43,491 nt of DNA, taken from assembly GCA_937889395.1 (NCBI GenBank), contig CALAOW010000070.1:1-43491 (forward strand), read 5' to 3'. Shown here one piece after another: positions 1-10,550 of this stretch (the stretch's first letter is position 1; each line of letters starts with the position of its first letter). Source of the stretch: an uncultured Pseudomonadota bacterium (GTDB lineage: Bacteria; Desulfobacterota; Binatia; Binatales; Binataceae). Below the pieces are notes generated by a model, which was not told the DNA's origin, ran no database searches, and was given only the letters and a program-made list of their open reading frames with translations. The position numbers and the translations under genes are program-made.

Positions 1-3000
1 AAAATCGCGCCGCTTGCCGGTCGCCCCGTGCTCTCCCTGACGGCCCGCACATAGAACCTGATCTGCGCGCGATATTCGTCGAGCCGCGACGCTACCTCTA
101 CATCAGTCTTGAAATCGACCACCGTCCAAACCGCGCCATCGTTGGTGATCTCGGCGAACGCGAGATCCGCGATACCTTCGACTGCGGTGCCGTCTTCGAG
201 CCGGATCATCAGCGGACATTCGCGCATTACCGTATCGGCAGCTTTCGCACGATTCATCAGCGGAGACTTGAGCGCAGCTTTTACGCAATCCACTGCCGCG
301 GCGACCTCCTCCTGCGGCGCGCCGATCATCTTGGCCGCGCTCGCCGCGATCTTGCCGATCTCGCGCGCGTCCGCGTCGAGCGGCGCACGCAGCATCGTAA
401 GATGCACCAGCGTGCCGAATCGCTTGCCATGCGGCCGGCCGCGATCGCGACTCGTCTCTTCGATCGCGATCGCTTCCGCGTGCTCCGGTCCGGCCGCCGG
501 CGCTGCAAGCGCAAGCTCGGTCGCCGTCGCGACGTTTATCCTCGGCACCATTCCCGCCGTCAGCATCGCCGCCCTGTTCGCGCTCCAATCCTCGCGCAGC
601 TTGATCCCGCGATCTGATACGAGTTTATTTTCGTCGGCCTGCAGCAGCTTGTCCTGCCGAAGCCCCATCTTCTCCTCGACGTTGAGGATCAGCAGCCGCG
701 GATCCCACCAAACTATCCGATGCGCTCCCTGCTGCGCTCGATGTAATCCCGGCGCCACCGATTTTATTTTGCCCGGAGCTTTCGCGGGGCGGGTCAGGAT
801 ACTGTCGTCGCCGAATTCGGGGCATCCCGGCGGATGTTGCGACGCCGGCGCGCGCCGATCTGTCTGCGCCGGATAGATGACGGGATTCAGCCGCGCGAGC
901 CAGCCGTCGCACTCTTCGTCGCCAACCGCCGGCACCACTATTAGATCGCGCGCGCGCGTCGCCGCCACGTACAGCAGGCGGATTGCTTCCTCTTCGTCGC
1001 GGTCATGCTCCTTCGCCGCATGCTCCTGCAGTTCGCGCGGTGCGCATCCCGCAAGTTCCATCGCGGCCAGCTTCGACGCGGGTTCGATATATCGCGACGC
1101 GTCGGCGCGAGTTTCGTTGCAGGTGATATCGGCCAGGATGACGACCGGAAACTCGAGGCCCTTCGCGCGATGCACCGTCATGATCCGCACGCCCTCGGTG
1201 CCTTCCTCGACGATCGGCGTTTCGCTCGCCTCGTCGCGATCGGCGCGCGCTTCGAGCTCATCGACGAACGCCCGAAACGAGGTCGTCCCGCCGCGCGCTT
1301 CGTAACGCCGCGCCTGGTCCATGATTCGCATGATATTCGCCAGCGCCTGCTCGCCCGTCGGCCAAATGGCGAATCCCGCATGCGCGCGCGTCTTCGCCAG
1401 CAGGGCAGCCAGCGTCTCCGCGATCGGCCTTCGATTCCGCCCGCGATGCAATCCCTTGATCACGTCGAGCGCGCCTTTCACTTCCTTGAGACTGTCCGGC
1501 AAGTCGTCGGGCAGCTTGCGAAACGGATGCAGGCTGCCGAGCGTCATGCGAAATTCGAGCAGCGCCGCATCCGAAAGCGCGAACACCGGCCCTCGAAGGG
1601 CGGCGAACACCGTCAACTCGTCATCGGGCCGCTCGATTGCGCCCAGGAGGTTGCGCACCGCGATCACTTCTTCGCGCTCGTTGAACGATCCGCCCTTGAC
1701 CAGGACGTGCGGGAGATGCCGCGCTTCGAGCGCGCGCAAATACGGCCTCGTTACGTCGCGCCCAAATGAATTCATGCGGCGAAACAGGATGCAGATATGG
1801 CGGGGACGGATCGGCACGCGCACATCGGGCGCCTCGCGCTCGGTCACCGTCCACCCGCTCTCGTGAACCAGCCATCGCGCGTACGCGGCAATCGCCTCGG
1901 GAATCGACTGGTCAATTTTGAAATTGACGACCCGGCCATAGTCGCCGTACGGCTCCGGCACCGGCAGCACGACGATCGAAGGCTGCGTCCCCGGCTCGGC
2001 GCGATACGGCGTCAGCGGCGCGTAGGCCGGCTGAGTCCGCGATTCCTCGCTCATCAGCGGCGCGAACGCGGCATTGACCATCGTTTGAATCGCGGGAGTC
2101 GCGCGAAAACTCACCGTCAGATACTCGAGCTCGGCGCCATGCATCAGCAGTAACTGTTTGACGCCCTGGTAGAGCGAAACGTCCGCGCGGCGGAAGCGGT
2201 AAATCGATTGTTTTGGATCGCCGACGATAAATAGTTTCCCGGCGATCGGCTTGACCTTCAGCCAGTTCGACTCGGCGGGATCGGCGCACGAAAGCAGCAG
2301 CAGGATTTCCGCCTGCAGCGGATCGGTGTCCTGGAATTCATCGATGAAAATATGCGTGAAGCGCTTTTGCAGCTCGGCGCGCACCGCCGGATTGTCGCGA
2401 ACCAGGTTGCGCGCGACCAACAGCAGATCGAGGAAGTCCAGCCGTCCCGCGCGGCGCTTCAGGTCTTCGTAGATACCGACTACAGGCCACAGCTCGTCGC
2501 GCAGAAGAGGCGCGAGATTCGCGCCCGCGTCGTCGCGAAACTTCTTCAGCCGCGCGTGCAGGTCGGCGCGCCGCTGAAAAACTTCTTCGCGCTTTGCCTC
2601 GCCAAAGCCGCCGCCGTACCCCTTCCAATCCCAGCGCCGCCCGCCGCCAAGCGCGACCAACACCGATTCGAGCGCGTCGTAGTCGCGCCCGCGCACCGCC
2701 TCCAGCCGCGTCGCCTCGGCAACCGGCCGCGCGATCGCGCCGACACCCTTCGCCAGCCAGTCGTCCTCCTCGCCGAGTTCGGCAAGTTTGCCGAGCGCTT
2801 CGACCTCCGCGATGATCGCGTCGATCTCAGCGTCACGCTCCAGCGGCGAATGGCGCCACGGCGAATCGAAGTCGCGCCAGTCCAGCAGCTCGAGCGCCGC
2901 GCGGCGCGCGATCGCGCGCGGTCCCGTGCGCTCCGACAGATCGCGCCGCCGCAGCAGCCGGCGCATCCCGTCGCCCGGATTGTCCAGAACCGTCTCGAAC

Positions 3001-3443
3001 CATCGCTCGAATGCGGCGTCAAACATCTCGCCCGCAACGTCCTCCGGCGCGACTTCGAACATCGGATCGACCCGCGCTTCCACCGGCCGCTCGCGCAGCA
3101 GGTCGGCGCAAAACGAATGAATCGTTCCGATTCGTGCCTCTTCCAGTTGCTTGAGCGCCTCGTCGAACCGCAACCGCGCTTCGCTCAAGAGCTCGGTGTT
3201 ATGGCGCGCGCGTTCGATTTCGGCGCGCAGCCGCAGCTTCAGCTCGCCGGCCGCCTTCTCGGTGAACGTCACCGCGACGATCCGCGCCAGCTCGCCGCGC
3301 CCCGACCCGATCACCGACACGATTCGATTCACCAGCGCCGTGGTCTTGCCCGTACCCGCCGCGGCCTCGATCAGGAGCGTGACGCCGAGGTCGTCGCGAA
3401 TCCGATCGCGCACCGCCTGGTCGGATATGATTGTTGGATTCAC
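1..3443 (-). CDS. addA: UvrD/RecB-like ATP-dependent helicase/exonuclease, AddA-type (partial, C-terminus beyond left edge)
   Basis: Reverse-strand reading from GTG at 3443 gives VNPTIISDQAVRDRIRDDLGVTLLIEAAAGTGKTTALVNRIVSVIGSGRGELARIVAVTFTEKAAGELKLRLR: Walker A plus the UvrD-family TFTEKAA motif. It is absent from the ORF track because it has no stop in the window. It overlaps the end of the AddB-like gene. Confidence 0.85.
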   Translation of the reverse strand, partial: MNPTIISDQAVRDRIRDDLGVTLLIEAAAGTGKTTALVNRIVSVIGSGRGELARIVAVTFTEKAAGELKLRLRAEIERARHNTELLSEARLRFDEALKQLEEARIGTIHSFCADLLRERPVEARVDPMFEVAPEDVAGEMFDAAFERWFETVLDNPGDGMRRLLRRRDLSERTGPRAIARRAALELLDWRDFDSPWRHSPLERDAEIDAIIAEVEALGKLAELGEEDDWLAKGVGAIARPVAEATRLEAVRGRDYDALESVLVALGGGRRWDWKGYGGGFGEAKREEVFQRRADLHARLKKFRDDAGANLAPLLRDELWPVVGIYEDLKRRAGRLDFLDLLLVARNLVRDNPAVRAELQKRFTHIFIDEFQDTDPLQAEILLLLSCADPAESNWLKVKPIAGKLFIVGDPKQSIYRFRRADVSLYQGVKQLLLMHGAELEYLTVSFRATPAIQTMVNAAFAPLMSEESRTQPAYAPLTPYRAEPGTQPSIVVLPVPEPYGDYGRVVNFKIDQSIPEAIAAYARWLVHESGWTVTEREAPDVRVPIRPRHICILFRRMNSFGRDVTRPYLRALEARHLPHVLVKGGSFNEREEVIAVRNLLGAIERPDDELTVFAALRGPVFALSDAALLEFRMTLGSLHPFRKLPDDLPDSLKEVKGALDVIKGLHRGRNRRPIAETLAALLAKTRAHAGFAIWPTGEQALANIMRIMDQARRYEARGGTTSFRAFVDELEARADRDEASETPIVEEGTEGVRIMTVHRAKGLEFPVVILADITCNETRADASRYIEPASKLAAMELAGCAPRELQEHAAKEHDRDEEEAIRLLYVAATRARDLIVVPAVGDEECDGWLARLNPVIYPAQTDRRAPASQHPPGCPEFGDDSILTRPAKAPGKIKSVAPGLHRAQQGAHRIVWWDPRLLILNVEEKMGLRQDKLLQADENKLVSDRGIKLREDWSANRAAMLTAGMVPRINVATATELALAAPAAGPEHAEAIAIEETSRDRGRPHGKRFGTLVHLTMLRAPLDADAREIGKIAASAAKMIGAPQEEVAAAVDCVKAALKSPLMNRAKAADTVMRECPLMIRLEDGTAVEGIADLAFAEITNDGAVWTVVDFKTDVEVASRLDEYRAQIRFYVRAVRESTGRPASGAI

Positions 3444-3447
3444 GGTG

Positions 3448-6400
3448 TCAGTGCATCCCGCGCAGCCGATGAAGCCGATTGAGCCGCTCTTTCGGTTTGA
3501 TTCGTGAGCGCCGCTCCTCGTACGGGCCGCACACCCGCTTGTAGTCGCACCATTCGCATTCGCGATCGTCCGGTGCGGCCGGCAAAAACCCCGCTTCGAG
3601 CGACTCCTTGATGATTGAGACGAATTCGCGCGCCGCGCGCCGCGCCTCGTCGTTGATTTCGACCACTCGCTCCTCGTAGCCGCCGGCCGCGGTGCAGTAG
3701 TAAAGCCGCCCAGCGTAAATCTTCTCGCCCAGCACGCGTTCTGCGGCAAGCGCGTACAGGACCGGCTGCAGCGTCTTGCCGCCGCCGATTACGAAGTCCT
3801 TGGCGGCGCGCACTTTCCCGGTCTTGTGATCGGTCACGCGAATTCGCCCGTCCGGATGGCGCTCGAGCAGGTCGATCGACCCGCGCAGGCTCAGCCCGCC
3901 CTCGATTGCGACCGGTGCCGGCGAGCTATGCGGATCCGCCTGCGCGCGATCGCGCAGCCCGAAGCCGAGTTCGAACCATTCGGGCCGCCAGTGTTCCGGA
4001 TCTTCGGCCGCGCGCCGCATCCATTCGCGCAAGTCGGCGCGGATACCGTCGATTCCGTCGCGCCACACGCGCTCGATCGCCGGCGCGAGATCCTCATGCC
4101 ATCGCGCGGCAACTTCGTCGAGCCGCTCGTCGAGCAGCGCGGACGCGTCCTCCAGGTCTTCCGGCGTGACCGGCAGCACGTCGAGCTCTCTGAGCGCCGA
4201 CAGGATTTCGTATTGGACCTCCGCAAACAGACTGCCGCGGGTGAGCGGATCGAGCGTCTCGATCGCCTCGGGTTCCTCGCGCGGCTCCAGGCGATGGATC
4301 GCTTGCAGAAAAAAACGATACGGGCATGCCGCGAAATTCTGCAGCGCGGTCGGCGAGTATGAACGCGCGGACAACTGATGCCTGCCCAACGCCGCCAGCG
4401 CCGCCGCGTCCGGATCGACCAGCCCGTCCGCCGGCGTCCATCGCTTGAGCCAGCGCCGCGCCCGCGCGCGCAGCGCTCGCCCAAGATGCACATTGGCGCC
4501 GAGCAGATAGTTCGCGGCGCCGATCGTCGTCTGGGGATCGGCGTCCACCAGCTTGTCCAGCACCGCCAGATCGAATTCCGCGTCATCGATCGCGTCGGCG
4601 GGATTCGCCGGCGCCGGCCATGAGAGCCGCGTCGGCTGCGACGCCGTGCGACTGGCCAGCTCATCGAAGCCGGGCAGGCGGCCCTCCGCGGCGCGCAGAA
4701 TTTCAAGCGCGTAGAACGACGGCACTCGCGGACGGCCCTGGTCAAGATCGACTCGCGGATAGGAAAACATCGCGCGCTCGCGCGCCGCGCCCGCCGCAAT
4801 TCTCAATGCGAGCCGCTCCGCGTCGCGCCGCTGCTCATTGCGCGCCAGATGCGGACTCAGCCGCGCACGCGCCGAATCGGAAAGGATCGGATCTTCGGTC
4901 AGCTTGCGCGGAAACATGCGCTCGGCAAGACCCGGGACGATGACGACGTCGAACTCCATGCCGCGCGCGCGATTGGGCGGCGCGACGAACACCGCGCCGT
5001 AGCGGCGAACGCGGCGCGGAGCTTCCAGCCGCCCGAGCCGATCGTTGAGCACCAAACGCACCTCGTCGAGTCCGACCGGACCGACCGGCGCCATCGGTTC
5101 AAGCTCCGCCAGCGCGGCGAGAACCGGTTCGCGATCTCGAATCGCCAGGTCAACCAGCCCGCGAAGAAATTTGAGCCAGTCGCCCCACGTCGCATCGCGC
5201 GGCGCCGTTTCGTTGTCGAGCATCGAAAGAATCGGCATCGCCACCTCGCCGAGATGCGCGAGGTCGAGAATTCGCCGCTCCAGACCCGCCGCGCGCGCGT
5301 CGTCGTCGGCAATTTCCGCGCGCCGCGCTTTCAGCTCGTTGCCCAACCCCGCCAGCCGTTTCTTCCATCTCTGCGCGCTGCCGATCACCGCCGCATCGAC
5401 GAGCAGCCGTTCCCATCGCCACGGCGCCCGCGCCGTTCCATCGAGGACCGGAACGGGATCGGAGGCGTCGATGTTGTCAACTAAAGTGGCGGTGCCTTCA
5501 ACTTCAAGATCCGACTCCAGCGAGGCCGGCACGAGTTCCGCGTCCGCGCTGATTGTCGGCTCATCCTCACGCGGGCTGCCAGGGTCGGGCACCTGAGCCA
5601 GCGAGAGATATTCCGCGAAGCGGCGCGCCGAAAGATTTTCCGCGGCGCACGCGAGCAGCGCGAGCAGGGCGCGTCCTCCCGGCTCAGGCCGCCGCGTACC
5701 TCGCGCGAAGTAAGCCGGGATGCCCGCGCGGGCGAGCGCTTCCTGCAAGTACGGCGCGTAGCGGACCGGGTCATGCAGCAGCACGGCGATTCGATCGAAC
5801 GGTACGCCGCGCCGCGCCTCGGCGGCGATTCGCCGCGCGATCTCGACACACTCGTGCATCTCGCCGGGGGCCGAAACCACCGTCACGGTTTCGTCCACGT
5901 CGCGCTCGGGCGGTGCGGTGTCGGCAAACAAATGTGCCTGCAGACGCTCGAGCGAGGGCGCGATGTCTTCGTTCACTGTCGGCGACAATGCAGTTGCGCG
6001 CACGCCGAGCGCATCTTCAAGGAGCATTTGAACGGGCGCGTCGCCGGCGGGAGTCGTCGCGAGAATCGACGGCGAACGCGCGGCAAGGGCCGCAATAAAG
6101 TCGCGGTCGAGCGCGCTGTCCACAGATGGATCGAGCAGCAGAACCGGCAGTCCAACGAAGCGCGGCGGCTGACTCGCGAGCACGGCGCGGGTCGCAACTT
6201 TCAGCATCCCGGCGCGATCGATCAGCTTGGCATCGGCCAACTCGGCGTCGAATTGCGCCAGCGTCGCGGCAATCGCCTCGCCCGCGCCGCCGAGCGCACG
6301 CAACTCGTCAACGGCGATGTCGTTCCATCGAAGCTCGATCAGCGTCCGCGCCAACGCGCGTGAAAAACCGGGACGATTCAAGACCGGTTCGAAATACGCG

Positions 6401-6720
6401 AGCGCTCCCGACGGCACCAGGCGGAAGACCGCGCGCGCTGCGACTGCCTCGGCCGCGAGTCCGTCCGCGGGCGCGAGATCGGCATGCGCCAGCTCCTCGG
6501 CGGCGAGCAACCCGACCAGCCGGTTCAGCGTCAAGCGATGCACCCCGAGCATCGCGCCGCGCGAAACCGCGAACGCGCGCACCAGGTCGTCGGCGGCCTC
6601 CTTTACCGACGCGATCACGAGAACTTCGCAGGGATATGGCTGCGACTCCAGCCACGCGCGGGCGGCGGCGATTCGGCCGGCGGCGCGCTCCGAGATTATG
6701 ATTTCACGAGAAGCTGGCAT
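3448..6720 (-). CDS. addB: PD-(D/E)XK nuclease family protein, AddB-type helicase-nuclease subunit
   Basis: C-terminal nuclease motif ITDHKTGK-like (VTDHKTGKVRAAK...LQPVLYALAAE) and Fe-S type cysteines (NFAACPYRFF ... CEWCDYKRVC); inactive-helicase-like N-terminal region; adjacent to AddA. Confidence 0.85.
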   Translation of the reverse strand: MPASREIIISERAAGRIAAARAWLESQPYPCEVLVIASVKEAADDLVRAFAVSRGAMLGVHRLTLNRLVGLLAAEELAHADLAPADGLAAEAVAARAVFRLVPSGALAYFEPVLNRPGFSRALARTLIELRWNDIAVDELRALGGAGEAIAATLAQFDAELADAKLIDRAGMLKVATRAVLASQPPRFVGLPVLLLDPSVDSALDRDFIAALAARSPSILATTPAGDAPVQMLLEDALGVRATALSPTVNEDIAPSLERLQAHLFADTAPPERDVDETVTVVSAPGEMHECVEIARRIAAEARRGVPFDRIAVLLHDPVRYAPYLQEALARAGIPAYFARGTRRPEPGGRALLALLACAAENLSARRFAEYLSLAQVPDPGSPREDEPTISADAELVPASLESDLEVEGTATLVDNIDASDPVPVLDGTARAPWRWERLLVDAAVIGSAQRWKKRLAGLGNELKARRAEIADDDARAAGLERRILDLAHLGEVAMPILSMLDNETAPRDATWGDWLKFLRGLVDLAIRDREPVLAALAELEPMAPVGPVGLDEVRLVLNDRLGRLEAPRRVRRYGAVFVAPPNRARGMEFDVVIVPGLAERMFPRKLTEDPILSDSARARLSPHLARNEQRRDAERLALRIAAGAARERAMFSYPRVDLDQGRPRVPSFYALEILRAAEGRLPGFDELASRTASQPTRLSWPAPANPADAIDDAEFDLAVLDKLVDADPQTTIGAANYLLGANVHLGRALRARARRWLKRWTPADGLVDPDAAALAALGRHQLSARSYSPTALQNFAACPYRFFLQAIHRLEPREEPEAIETLDPLTRGSLFAEVQYEILSALRELDVLPVTPEDLEDASALLDERLDEVAARWHEDLAPAIERVWRDGIDGIRADLREWMRRAAEDPEHWRPEWFELGFGLRDRAQADPHSSPAPVAIEGGLSLRGSIDLLERHPDGRIRVTDHKTGKVRAAKDFVIGGGKTLQPVLYALAAERVLGEKIYAGRLYYCTAAGGYEERVVEINDEARRAAREFVSIIKESLEAGFLPAAPDDRECEWCDYKRVCGPYEERRSRIKPKERLNRLHRLRGMH

Positions 6721-6934
6721 CGACGCGGCGCGACTCGATGCCGCGCCACGACACTATCGTCTTCCCCGCCGATCGGATCTCGCAAGAGGCCGCGCGGCGT
6801 TGTTTCCACAGCCGTTGCGACGGCGGCGCAGTATAAAGACGCGCTCCGTTGTCGCGCGACCGTTGCGACGGCAGCGCAGCGTCGGGGAGAGGGGAAAGAA
6901 AGACGGGTTACGCGAGGCCCTCCTGTCAGGGGAA

Positions 6935-7780
6935 TTATTGAGCCAGGCACACCGGATCGCCGACGCGGACCCGGCCCGGGGCGCCAATCGACGCGAATAC
7001 ACCGACGTTGGCGCGATGATGGAACGCGGCCGTGCGCAGGATCGTGTAGTCGCGCGGGAGGTCTTCCTGCGGATGCGTCGTCATCACGCAGCGCAGCGCA
7101 GGCCGCATCGCGACAATCCTGACGCTGTCGCCGACTTCGAGCGTACCGCCTATCCACTCGTCCTCGATGAACGCATCGTCGCGCTCGCCGGTGTCGACGA
7201 AAATCGTCGGACGGAAGCGGCGCGGGTCGAAATCCGAACCGGGCGCGGCGAGTTTCGCCATATGCCGCAGCGTGCCACTGGCGATCACGTGCATCACTGC
7301 GGAGTCGAAAAAACTTTCCTTCTCGAGTGCGAAATGGTCGGGCAGCGTGTCAGCGGTAAGCCCGGGAAAAACTTTCTCGACCGGCACGTCGGCGAAAAGG
7401 GTCGCCGGGTCGATTCCGGCGTGCTCGCCGCGCGCGGTCGTGGCGCGCTCGAGGCTTACTTTGCGTCCGAGCGCCGCGGAAATCAGTTCGGATGCGTCTG
7501 CGTCCTCGGCGTGAATCATCCGCCCGTCAGGTAACTCGATTGTCACGGGCGAGGTGCGTCCCGCCGCGGGCGCAGAATCGCAGGTTGCCCGAAATTCGAA
7601 AAGCCGCGGGAACTTCTTCGCGCTGGCGATCTGTCGCGTCGCCAGCTCTCTGAGCGCGTACGCGCGATCGCCGATCGCGCCGCGCTCGGTGAAATGAAGC
7701 TCGCCGAGCTGCTCACCGAGCATCGACTTAACCGGGTAGCGCGCGAGCGCGCTGACCTTGCCAATCATTCGCCGCGCCAT
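6935..7780 (-). CDS. MOSC domain-containing protein
   Basis: MARRMIGKVSALARYPVKSMLGEQLGELHFTERGAIGDRAYALRE is a typical MOSC N-terminal beta-barrel; C-terminal LEVGDSVRIVAMRPALRCVMTTHPQEDLPRD. Start chosen at the internal Met at 7780. Confidence 0.85.
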   Translation of the reverse strand: MARRMIGKVSALARYPVKSMLGEQLGELHFTERGAIGDRAYALRELATRQIASAKKFPRLFEFRATCDSAPAAGRTSPVTIELPDGRMIHAEDADASELISAALGRKVSLERATTARGEHAGIDPATLFADVPVEKVFPGLTADTLPDHFALEKESFFDSAVMHVIASGTLRHMAKLAAPGSDFDPRRFRPTIFVDTGERDDAFIEDEWIGGTLEVGDSVRIVAMRPALRCVMTTHPQEDLPRDYTILRTAAFHHRANVGVFASIGAPGRVRVGDPVCLAQ

Positions 7781-7808
7781 CTCGGGCCTTCTACTTGCTT
7801 CGATTCCA

Positions 7809-8522
7809 TCACATCCTGACTCCACCGCTCGGCGTGGCCGAGGGCTGAGCGGTCGGAATCGAGGCCGGCGTGTTGCCCGGCTTTGGCGATTCCATCGGTG
7901 TGGATGCTGACGCTGTGGGAATCACCAGCGGCGAGGTCGACGCCGGCATCGGCGAGGTCGATGTCGCAATCGAAGTCGGCACGGACACCATCGGAATCGG
8001 TCCCGAGGAACCGGGCACCGGCGAAGGAATCGCGGCTTGCGACGGAACTGGGGCGGCCGCCATCAGGGCAGTGCCTGTGCCGTAATCGTACACGAGCACA
8101 CCGCCGAGATGCCCCGCGTAACCCAGCGTCACAATCGCCACGACGGCGACGATGAGATAGATCGCGCGCGATCCCGCCACGAAGCTGAACCCCTGAATCA
8201 GGATTCGCCACAGCGCGAGGATGCCGAAGGTAATCGCCAGATACTCGCCCAGCTCCGCGTGCGTCTTCAGGACGTCCAGGGCCGCCGGACCCAGCGCCTT
8301 CCAGATGCGGTCGAACTCCATGTCGCCAGTGAAGTACGAACCTCCGGCCGCAAGCGCGCCAAGGATCGTCAGGGTCAGGGCGGTGTAGGCAAGCCAGATG
8401 CGAGTCGGAGCGGCGCTCGCGACGAGATCGATCAGCACGGCGACGATCAGCAGCCCGATCGTGAAATGATCGACGACGGGATGCAGATGCCAGGGTTGGA
8501 GAAATTTCACCACAGAGTCCAT
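7809..8522 (-). CDS. DUF2231-like membrane protein with Pro/Ser/Thr-rich tail
   Basis: MDSVVKFLQPWHLHPVVDHFTIGLLIVAVLIDLVA (LHPxxDHFxxG motif), four predicted TM segments, low-complexity C-terminus. Start chosen at 8522. Confidence 0.7.
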   Translation of the reverse strand: MDSVVKFLQPWHLHPVVDHFTIGLLIVAVLIDLVASAAPTRIWLAYTALTLTILGALAAGGSYFTGDMEFDRIWKALGPAALDVLKTHAELGEYLAITFGILALWRILIQGFSFVAGSRAIYLIVAVVAIVTLGYAGHLGGVLVYDYGTGTALMAAAPVPSQAAIPSPVPGSSGPIPMVSVPTSIATSTSPMPASTSPLVIPTASASTPMESPKPGNTPASIPTAQPSATPSGGVRM

Positions 8523-8722
8523 CGGTGCTCCTTGAATTGGACGGGATCCGAGCACGCGCAGGCGCCGAACGCGGGAAATTGCGCGGCGCGATGCGCGGTC
8601 TGTGCAGTTTATCGCAAAGCGGCGCGCCGCGCGCAAATCTGCGGCACCCGCGCGCGGAAATCGACGGGGCGAAGAATTCACGAAGTCAGCGCACCGGCGC
8701 GCCTCCGGTGCGAATCACAATT

Positions 8723-10404
8723 CTATTTGTCCTCGATCTCGCCTCTCGATCCGGCTGACGGCGTGCTGTCAGGCCGCGGTATCGCGATCTCGAGGTCGCG
8801 TATCTCGACGTCGCTCCACGCGCGTTGCGTGAGCAAATAACGGATCGCGCCGGCGATAGTCAGTGTGCCGAAATCCGGCGTCCACCACTCCTCGAATCCA
8901 ATCTGCGGTGCGTCAGGGTTGCCCGCGAGCGCGCCGCTTTGCGTCTTGCCGATTGTCACGACGATGTTCGCGGCCGCGGGCGAATCCGTCAGCGCAAAAT
9001 CGCGCAGATACCATCGCACCTGCGGCGTTTCGTTGTCGTCAGGGATCATGGCGCTCGCGCCGGCCGGCGAAACCGCATTTCTCGCCCGCTTACATTCCCT
9101 GACCGTCTGAATCGATGTCGTCGGATCGGACCAGAACAACAGCGCGTGCCGACGCCACGGCGCCTCACTCGTGTCGGGGGCAGGATGGACGAAATTGACG
9201 GCGAACTGAACGTAGAGCGTGAGCGCGACGCCCGCCGCAACCGCATAACGAATCGAGTTCCATCGCTCCGACCGATGCATCCAATCCAATCCGCAGGCAC
9301 CGAGGATGGTCAACGGCAGAAGAATCGCGATTACTGCGTCAGATCGATTTGCTCCCACCGTCGCAAGCATCAGCAGGCTGACGATCGCCCACACCACCGA
9401 CCACGCCGCAACGCGGGCGCCGATCCGCCGTGAGACGATCGCGAACGCTCCAACAATCGCGAAAATCGTGAGAAGGAATTCGTAAGCCACCAGAATCGGG
9501 ATCGATCTGCGAACTGCGCGGCCGAAGGCAATCGACGGCCGGGCAAATGCGGCGCGCAAGTCGTATTCGAGTACTGTCGCGAGAGATCGGGTAAAAAAGC
9601 TGTCGTCAGGAAGACCCACAGGCCGGCGGCGACGAGCGCGCAGACGATCACGAGCGCGCGCCGCCGCTCCCACCATACGCGCAAGCGCAAGCGCCGATGA
9701 TCGATCCGCACGGCGTCGCCGAGACCGACGACGATCAAGGATACGATCATCGCCGCGGCGGTCGCGTAGCCAATCGGATCCGCCGAGAGCCACAGCGCGA
9801 TCGCGACGCCCAATCCCGCCGCGCGGATCACGCCCGGTTGCCGGCGCATGCTTTGAGCGATTGCGATCGCGATCATCATGAAGGTCAGCGACGCTATCGC
9901 CGTCGAACCGCCACGCGAAAAATAAGTCACGCTCGGCGAAATCGCGATCAAAGCGGCGAAGGCAAGCGCTCCCGCGCGCCCGATGAACGGACGCATCGCA
10001 AATCCGCTCGCGACCATCAGCAGACCGCATAGCATCACGACAATTCGCGAGGTGGCGTCCGTCGCGCCGGCAGCCGCGAAGATCCAAGCCTGGAGTATCG
10101 CGACCCACGAGGCGTGAAGACCGGCGCCCGACGCGAGCGCCGCAAGCGCATCGCGCGCCTGCGTCGCATCCAGCGGACGCGCTCCCAGAGCGATCGCGCG
10201 CGTGACGAGCGCATAGAGGGCGATCAGGTACCATCCAAGATGCTCCGCCGTGACGACGTAAACTGCTCGCGTGAGCCGTTCGTGGCTCAGGTTGACGGCG
10301 GTCTCCGTCGTCGGCGGCGCGAGTCGCGGCTCATGCTCGGCGCGCTCGATGGATTTATCGTCCAGCCGCCACTGGTCGTCTGGAATTCTGTCAGCGCCCG
10401 CCAT
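8723..10404 (-). CDS. Polytopic membrane protein resembling glycosyltransferase/Agl23 (TIGR03663)-type proteins, split over two frames by a -1 shift near 9592-9598
   Basis: ORF 9370..10404 supplies the N-terminal half (DATQARDALAALASGAGLHASWVAILQAWIFAAAG...AISPSVTYFSRGGS). ORF 8723..10234 supplies the C-terminal half (SFFTRSLATVLEYDLRAAFARPSIAFGRAVRRSIPILVAYEF...). Hydrophobicity and coding character switch frames at the GCT TTT TTA CCC run. Confidence 0.6.
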
Positions 10405-10550
10405 TATTATTATCCGCTCTTGCGATTTCGCTATTGCGCGGACCGCGCGTTGTCAACGCCGGCGCGCCGAAAATTAATGCGTCCGAAATGCAGTTTGCAC
10501 TTGAGCGCAACGCCGGCGCGGCTATGCTGAGAGTTTCGGGTCACGGGAAA

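Noticed and set aside
2352-3482. 376-aa plus-strand ORF opposite AddA
   Set aside because: Arg/Pro/Ala/Gln-rich shadow ORF; the opposite strand encodes a clear UvrD-family helicase.
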